Assembly: GCA_016218915.1 (NCBI GenBank)
Contig: JACRCQ010000039.1
Location: forward strand, 1 to 64,000
DNA: 64,000 nucleotides
Direction of reading: 5' to 3'
Source: Deltaproteobacteria bacterium
GTDB lineage: Bacteria; Myxococcota_A; Polyangia; Polyangiales; Polyangiaceae
The notes below the pieces were generated by a model. The model ran no database searches. It was not told the origin of the DNA and saw nothing but the letters and a program-made list of their open reading frames with translations. Below, piece after piece: positions 59,532 to 64,000 of the stretch. Each line of letters starts with the position of its first letter. Position 1 is the first letter of the stretch. The translations under genes and the position numbers were made by a program.

Positions 59532-60341
59532 ATGCCCCTGACTTTCGCTGCCCTCACCGACGTCCACTTTGGCCCGCGCGTGCTCTTCCGCGGCAAGCTG
59601 CGCAAGCTGAGCGACCAGGCGCCTGAGCTGACCCGGCAAGTCGTTCGCCGCCTCAACGAATCGACACATCCGGACCTGGTCTTGGTTCTTGGCGATCTGA
59701 TCGAAGACGAGTCGCCTGAAGTGGACCGGCGTCGATATGCGGAGTGCCTGGAGGCGCTGTCTGAGCTGAAGGCCCCTGTGCGGTTCGTCGCAGGCAACCA
59801 CGATACGATCAACCTCAGCGACGATCACGTGGCGCAAGCGTGGGGGCGCACGGCTCCCCTGCACTACTCGTTCGACTTCGGAGGCTATCACATCGCGATA
59901 TTGCGGACCGTGGAGCGCAAGGACGTGGACGTTGCGCTGCCCGAGGAGCAGCTCGCGTGGCTTGCGGCTGACCTGGCAGCAACGAACCTCGAGACGATCG
60001 TGGCGATGCACCACAGCGCGGCGGATCAGAACCTCGACGGCAATCCCTGGTTCGAGCAGGCAACGCATCTCGCGCTCGCGAAGAACCGGAAGGAGATTCG
60101 CAGAGTGATCGCAGAAAGCCGCAAGGTCAGGCTGGTGATCAACGGACATCTGCACTGGAACCACGTGGACGTCCACGATGGGATTCCGTACGTGACCGTG
60201 CAGAGCCTGGTGGAGAACGTCGATGATGACGCGCCCGGGCGGGCAGCCGCTGCCGTGGCCCTTGTCCGCTTGGACGAGCGCGTCTTGCGCGTCACCGTCG
60301 ACGGCGCAGCGCCGACGCGCTATGAGCATCACCTCGCGTGA
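59532..60341 (+). CDS. Calcineurin-like metallophosphoesterase
   Basis: 269 residues with the full metallophosphoesterase motif series: DVHFG (D-x-H), GDLIED, GNHD, a His in MHHSAAD and GHLHWNH. These residues bind two metal ions that hydrolyse a phosphoester, commonly a cyclic nucleotide, nucleotide or phospholipid headgroup. It has no signal peptide and should be cytoplasmic. The start ATG has no clear ribosome site and directly follows the minisatellite. Its stop overlaps the next ATG (TGATG), so the PEGA lipoprotein is coupled to it. Confidence 0.88.
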   Translation: MPLTFAALTDVHFGPRVLFRGKLRKLSDQAPELTRQVVRRLNESTHPDLVLVLGDLIEDESPEVDRRRYAECLEALSELKAPVRFVAGNHDTINLSDDHVAQAWGRTAPLHYSFDFGGYHIAILRTVERKDVDVALPEEQLAWLAADLAATNLETIVAMHHSAADQNLDGNPWFEQATHLALAKNRKEIRRVIAESRKVRLVINGHLHWNHVDVHDGIPYVTVQSLVENVDDDAPGRAAAAVALVRLDERVLRVTVDGAAPTRYEHHLA

Positions 60342-60652
60342 TGAGAACGTTCTTCGCGGCATGGGCGCTCGCGGCAGCGAGCTTGATCGCAACGGCAGGC
60401 TGTGAGCCTCCGCCGGTGAAGACCGTATCGCTGCGCATGCAGGGAAGACCTGCGGACGCATCGGTGACGATCGACGATCAGTACGTGGGAGCGCTGGTGG
60501 TCGTGCAGAAGCGGGGCGTGGCCATGCCCCCGGGGCGTCACCGGATCACGGTCGAGCGTCGCGGCTACTTTCCGTGGGACAAGCTGGTGGAAGTTCGTGA
60601 GGGCGACGCACCGATTCATATCGATGCGGTGCTGACGCCGATTCCGGACTGA
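60341..60652 (+). CDS. Small PEGA-domain lipoprotein
   Basis: 103 residues: signal with lipobox (AASLIATAGCEP) and one PEGA-type beta domain (~25-100) with DASVTIDDQYVGALVVVQ, then MPPGRHRITVERRGYFPW, the usual core of PEGA units. Such domains occur in surface proteins and at the periplasmic end of kinases. The ATG overlaps the metallophosphoesterase stop (TGATG), so the two are translated together. Confidence 0.85.
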   Translation: MRTFFAAWALAAASLIATAGCEPPPVKTVSLRMQGRPADASVTIDDQYVGALVVVQKRGVAMPPGRHRITVERRGYFPWDKLVEVREGDAPIHIDAVLTPIPD

Positions 60653-60687
60653 CGCGCCATCGTCTACACTCACGCGATCGGGAGGAC

Positions 60688-61854
60688 ATGAAGATGCCGA
60701 TGCAGCCGCGGGATTCAGTCGTGCGCGGGTTCGTGGTCTCAGCGCTGGCACTTACGATGGCGCTGGCGCTGTCGTCGTGCTGCTGCAGGAAGCTGCTGTC
60801 GCTCAAGAAGTCGAGCTCCTCGTCGCCGACTTCCTCATCATCTTCGAAGGAGTGCCAGCCCACCGACTTCACGCAGTGCTCGACCTACTGCAGCGATGGC
60901 GTGATGCAGGCGTGCTACCGGGTCGGCGTCGCCCACGACTACGGCAAGTACGGGGCTGCGCACGATCAGTCGCTGGCTGCGACCTACTACCAGAGGGCGT
61001 GCGACGGCGGCTATCCGCTCGGATGCAACGACCTGGGCGTGCTGTACTCCAAGGGCGCGGGCGTGGAGAAGGATCTGGCCAGGGCGGCGGTGCTCTACAC
61101 CAAGGCGTGCGACGCTGGCGAGCAGTGGGGGTGCGCGAACCTGGGGCGCCACTACCTGTACGGCTGGGGTGTGGCGAAGAACGAGAGCAAGGGGATCTCG
61201 CTGCTGAACCAGGCCTGCATGAGCAACAACTACTTCGGGTGCGGCGCCCTCGGCAGCGCCTACGCGACCGGACGCGGCGTGGCCAAGGACGAGGTGCAGG
61301 CGACGACGTACTTCCGCAAGGGGTGCGACGGCAAGGACGGGAACAGCTGCAATCACCTTGGTTGGCACTACGCGACCGGCGAAGGCGGCCTTGCCAGGGA
61401 CGACACGCAGGGCATCACGCTGTTCAAGAAGTCGTGCGATCTGGGCAACGCGATGGGGTGCGTGAACGAAGGGGAGATGTGGGACGGCGGCCGCGGGCAG
61501 TACAAGGATCGCTCCAAGGCGGTGGAGCACTACACGCTCGGCTGCAACCAGAACGAGATGCTCGGGTGCAACCTGCTGGCAGGCATGCTCGAGTACGGCG
61601 AAGGCACGGTCAAGGACGCTGCGCGTGCGGATCAGCTCTACCGCAAGTCCTGCACGGCGAGCCTGGTCGAGCGCTACAAGACAGGATGCCTCGACAGCGA
61701 CGATCCGGCGGACGACGACTGCGCGGCGTATGGAGCGTGCTTGTACAAGGGCTATGGCGTGACCGCGAACCGCGCGGCTGCCGCGGATCCCCTGCGCAAG
61801 GGGTGCAAGTGGGGCATCTCGGCAGCGTGCACGAGGCTACCGTCGGCGCGATGA
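60688..61854 (+). CDS. Sel1-repeat Cys-rich lipoprotein
   Basis: 388 residues. Signal with lipobox region (LALSSCCC), a Ser-rich linker, then about eight Sel1-like repeats of ~36 residues (~75-388), each with the alpha/alpha pattern and a conserved pair of cysteines (e.g. YYQRACDGGYPLGCNDLG, LYTKACDAGEQWGCANLG, LLNQACMSNNYFGCGALG). The Cys pairs should cross-link each helix pair, as in the Helicobacter Hcp proteins. It is likely a periplasmic or surface scaffold. It starts 35 bases after the PEGA gene and meets the glycosyltransferase tail to tail. Confidence 0.9.
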   Translation: MKMPMQPRDSVVRGFVVSALALTMALALSSCCCRKLLSLKKSSSSSPTSSSSSKECQPTDFTQCSTYCSDGVMQACYRVGVAHDYGKYGAAHDQSLAATYYQRACDGGYPLGCNDLGVLYSKGAGVEKDLARAAVLYTKACDAGEQWGCANLGRHYLYGWGVAKNESKGISLLNQACMSNNYFGCGALGSAYATGRGVAKDEVQATTYFRKGCDGKDGNSCNHLGWHYATGEGGLARDDTQGITLFKKSCDLGNAMGCVNEGEMWDGGRGQYKDRSKAVEHYTLGCNQNEMLGCNLLAGMLEYGEGTVKDAARADQLYRKSCTASLVERYKTGCLDSDDPADDDCAAYGACLYKGYGVTANRAAAADPLRKGCKWGISAACTRLPSAR

Positions 61855-61857
61855 TCC

Positions 61858-63192
61858 CTACGCAGGGGCAGTCAGCGGCCGCCCCACTTCCTCCAGCACC
61901 TTGTACAGGCCGTACTTCGGCAGCGCCTTGAACCCGGCCCAGGCCGCGCCTGCCAACGCGCCATCAGCCAGCCACTCGACCAGCCACTCGCCCGCATGAC
62001 GCGGATCACGCTGGTAGAGGCCCGCACCGTGCTCGACGGCCCAGCGCCCGTTGTAACGCTCGTGCGCTCCAACCGGCGGCGCGAGCACCAGCGGCAAGCC
62101 GAGCGCCCCGAAGAACGTCATCTCGCTCGGCTTGGTCCACAGCACGTCGGTCTCTGCCATCAGCGCGTTGAACGCCTTGAAGTACTTGCGCATGTCAGGC
62201 TCGAACAGGATCCGGATCGCGCCTCCGAGGAGCGGCGCAAGGCTCTGCTCGCGGATCCACTGCTCGAAGTGACGGGCGACTTCAGGACGCACCCCGGCCA
62301 CGAGAGCCAGGCGCATCCGGCCTTGCTCGAGGGCAGACCGCAAGCTCGGCAGCATCTGCTCCACGATCTCGGTCTGCGCCCCTGCCCCGCCCACGGCGAA
62401 CGTGATCAGCGGGGACTTGCCTCGCTCGTCCTGCGGGCGCTTGCCGATCAGCCGATCGATCTCGTCGCCGTACTGCGCCTCGAACATGCGCTGCGGATCC
62501 AGGCGCATGAGCCTGGCTGCGAGGTTGCGCTTGAGAATGGGAAGCTCCGGTCCGCCCAGCAGCTCGCCTGGAAGCGGGAACCCAGTGAGACGGATGCAGT
62601 CTGCCGGAACGCCGTAGGCCCGCAGGCGACGAACCACGCGGGTGCTCGGCGCCAGGTAGATGATCCGGCTGGAGGAGGCATTGAGCGGCGCCCAGATCCG
62701 GTTGATGTCCGAATCGGTGACCACGCAGTACACATTGGCCACGCCTTGCCGCTCTGCGATCAGCGCGGGCGCGAAGAACGTGGTGAGCAGCGGGCTGCCC
62801 GTGCTTCGAAGCGTCTCCACAAGCCCCTTGCCGAGCCCGACGCGCGCTGCCAGCAGGTCGATCGCGCGAGTGGCTGCGTTGGGCGCTGACAGATCGCGCG
62901 AAGGGTGCAGATGCGGAATGCTCGTGGCGTCGTCGAGGAACTGACGCAGCGGCCCGCCCAAGGCAGGCCATTGGGAGACGCGGCAGATCGACTCGTAGAC
63001 CTGTCGCGTGCGCTTCCAGAGCTCCTTTTCCTGCACGCGCGCGAGCGGGGGACGATCGACCTCGAGCACGTCGATGCCGAGCGCGTCTGCCAGAGGCCAT
63101 GCAGCGCGCAGGTGGCCGTAGCCCATCTCGATCGCGACAACGAGCGGCTTGGGCGAAGGGGAGCCGGAGGGGTTGGGACTGGATGCGGTCAT
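61858..63192 (-). CDS. MGDG-synthase-like glycosyltransferase family protein
   Basis: 444 residues. The N-terminus has the GYGHLRAAWPLADAL block found where MGDG synthases/GT28 proteins have G-x-GHxxAA. The C-terminal half has VGGAGAQ, then LWTKPSEMTFFGALGLPLVLAPPVGAHERYN, corresponding to the nucleotide-sugar binding part. There is no signal peptide. It may glycosylate a lipid at the inner membrane. Substrate is unknown, and some residues usual in GT28 are not clear. It faces the Sel1 gene three bases away and follows the lysozyme-like gene. Confidence 0.75.
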   Translation of the reverse strand: MTASSPNPSGSPSPKPLVVAIEMGYGHLRAAWPLADALGIDVLEVDRPPLARVQEKELWKRTRQVYESICRVSQWPALGGPLRQFLDDATSIPHLHPSRDLSAPNAATRAIDLLAARVGLGKGLVETLRSTGSPLLTTFFAPALIAERQGVANVYCVVTDSDINRIWAPLNASSSRIIYLAPSTRVVRRLRAYGVPADCIRLTGFPLPGELLGGPELPILKRNLAARLMRLDPQRMFEAQYGDEIDRLIGKRPQDERGKSPLITFAVGGAGAQTEIVEQMLPSLRSALEQGRMRLALVAGVRPEVARHFEQWIREQSLAPLLGGAIRILFEPDMRKYFKAFNALMAETDVLWTKPSEMTFFGALGLPLVLAPPVGAHERYNGRWAVEHGAGLYQRDPRHAGEWLVEWLADGALAGAAWAGFKALPKYGLYKVLEEVGRPLTAPA

Positions 63193-63214
63193 GGGGGAGA
63201 CGATCTCGCACTCT

Positions 63215-63703
63215 TCAGTCGCGCCCGCAATGCGGCCATGGCCGCCAGCCCTTGCGCAGGAACAGGCGATGCGCGTGGTGGCTGTTGGTCCAGGGGTCGA
63301 AGATGTCCCCGCCGCCTTGGGCCTGCCACCCGCTTTCGCCGAACTGGAACAGGCCGCGGTACTTGCCGTTGGGCGAGACAGCCTTCGGGTTGCCGCTCGA
63401 TTCGCACTTGCAGACCCTGGCTGCCTTTTCGGGGTCAGGCCATCCGAACTGCTTTTGGTAGGCCGCAGAGCAGTAGCTCACGGGGGGTGGGCTGCTGGGC
63501 TCAGGGGGCGGAGCTGGCGTCGGGGGCTCGGGCGTGGGCGGTGCAGAAGCTGGATAGGTCGAGGCGTACCGGGGTGGGGGCGCAGAATCCGAGGGAGTCT
63601 GAGGGGGAGGATGCCAGGACGGCAGGCACCCGGAAGGGGCTGCCAGGGCCAGCGCACCAACGGCGAAGAGGCGCGCAGGGCCTGATGTCCAGGGGGCATG
63701 CAC
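63215..63703 (-). CDS. Lysozyme/Rpf-like lipoprotein
   Basis: 162 residues from the GTG at 63703: signal ending in a lipobox-like PSGC, a Pro-rich linker (~35-75) and a C-terminal lysozyme-like domain (~80-162) with CESSGNPKAVSPNGKYRGLF and then QFGESGWQAQGGG, the pattern of resuscitation-promoting-factor and SLT-type muralytic domains (catalytic Glu in CESSGN). Two cysteines before it and one at the end could form disulfides. The start is uncertain: GTG at 63748 has a GGGGGG upstream and TTG at 63787 has AAGGA; both lengthen the signal region. It would cut peptidoglycan. Confidence 0.78.
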   Translation of the reverse strand: MHAPWTSGPARLFAVGALALAAPSGCLPSWHPPPQTPSDSAPPPRYASTYPASAPPTPEPPTPAPPPEPSSPPPVSYCSAAYQKQFGWPDPEKAARVCKCESSGNPKAVSPNGKYRGLFQFGESGWQAQGGGDIFDPWTNSHHAHRLFLRKGWRPWPHCGRD

Positions 63704-63766
63704 GGCGTCATTGCCGCATGGCAGCGGGTTCGTGGCCAAGAACCTCACCCTCCAGCCCCCCTGCCG

Positions 63767-64000
63767 GCCTGATCGTAGTATCCCCAAGATTCCTTGAGAC
63801 GGCGGGCGATTGGATGACTTTCGGAGCGGGCACCACCGGTGGCGCGTCTTCCGCGCGCATCCATGGCCTTGAAAAAGCGTCAGGGTGAACCCTGCCGCCG
63901 ATGCAAGTCAGGGAGCACCCTCAAAGCCGCTGCGGCTTGAACATCGAAGCTCACGTTGCACCAGCGGCCGCCTTGAGGCGGCCGCGTTTCCAAAGCGCCC
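63767..64000 (+). repeat. Multi-hairpin repeat family, copy 3, runs off the window
   Basis: Matches the 27872-28229 element in the opposite orientation from its outer end inward: GATTCCTTGAGA (63788), GGATGACTT (63812), the GAAAAAGCGTCAGGGTGAAC core (63870), and through to the GGCGGCCGCGTTT region at the window edge. The outermost bases (CTGATCGTAGTATCCCCAA) are diverged from the perfect terminal repeat of copy 2. The other end lies outside the window. Confidence 0.85.

Overview
This is a GC-rich bacterial chromosome window that looks like Myxococcota, and within it a Polyangiales-type genome. Signs of this are three eukaryote-like Ser/Thr kinases with transmembrane anchors and Pro/Ala-rich tails, many secreted Cys-rich lipoproteins with MopE-like 'DDDCDG' and Stig1-like 'NCGxC' repeats, VIT/VWA giant proteins, long Gly/Ala/Ser linkers and abundant GTG starts. 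I placed it by protein character alone; no rRNA or tRNA gene was seen. About 49 protein-coding genes are supported. There is no CRISPR array, prophage or transposase gene.

Layout. 1-7.6 kb: envelope proteins (small Cys-rich lipoprotein, Cys-rich/beta-barrel protein, VWA lipoprotein), a SUKH-fold protein and a double ferritin-like protein. 7.8-10.3 kb: an overlapping NfnAB/SudAB-type flavin/Fe-S oxidoreductase pair. 10.5-17.1 kb, plus strand: isopropylmalate dehydrogenase-like enzyme, a GH13-CBM20 protein with altered catalytic residues, a stand-alone 2-oxoacid dehydrogenase acyltransferase domain, SfsA and a membrane Ser/Thr kinase. 17.3-23.1 kb, minus strand: pheA-like, lipoprotein, cmk, lipoprotein, rpsA, which is the conserved pheA-aroA-cmk-rpsA neighbourhood with a lipoprotein gene where aroA would be. 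23.4-24.9 kb: lipid A acyltransferase-like gene and small partners. 24.9-27.8 kb, plus strand: MlaF-like ABC ATPase, crotonase, AAA ATPase. 27.87-28.23 kb: a 358-bp element with 33-bp terminal inverted repeats and a 9-bp target duplication. 28.2-38.1 kb, minus strand: serine hydrolase and two tandem FecR-like/VIT/VWA/TPR giants.

38.5-45.5 kb, plus strand: a signalling and secretion cluster (MopE-like lipoprotein, ECF sigma factor, TPR protein, Ser/Thr kinase, YWTN beta-propeller, SASA esterase lipoprotein). 45.5-50.2 kb, minus strand: bifunctional FTCD, acyl-CoA dehydrogenase, PAS-GGDEF-like protein, PA14 lipoprotein. 50.4-55.1 kb: single-domain response regulator, a CxGxC-repeat secreted protein, a predicted pseudokinase and a DUF433 protein. 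55.2-59.3 kb: membrane sulfatase-like/HEAT protein, greA, DUF971 protein. 59.5-63.7 kb: metallophosphoesterase, PEGA lipoprotein, Sel1 lipoprotein, MGDG-synthase-like glycosyltransferase and a lysozyme-like lipoprotein.

Main themes. (1) A family of structured intergenic repeats: three copies of a multi-hairpin core at 17.1, 28.0 and 63.8 kb, one inside a MITE-like element inserted exactly at a stop codon, and two shorter relatives at 7.66 and 23.28 kb whose hairpins covary. (2) Several enzyme-fold proteins whose key catalytic residues appear substituted: the GH13 protein, the PheA-like protein, a pseudokinase, QNDEF instead of GGDEF, a Walker-A Lys-to-Arg ATPase, a crotonase and an acyl-CoA dehydrogenase. 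(3) A large investment in secreted, disulfide-rich and VIT/VWA proteins of unknown role. All family assignments are by eye from the sequence; no database search was run.
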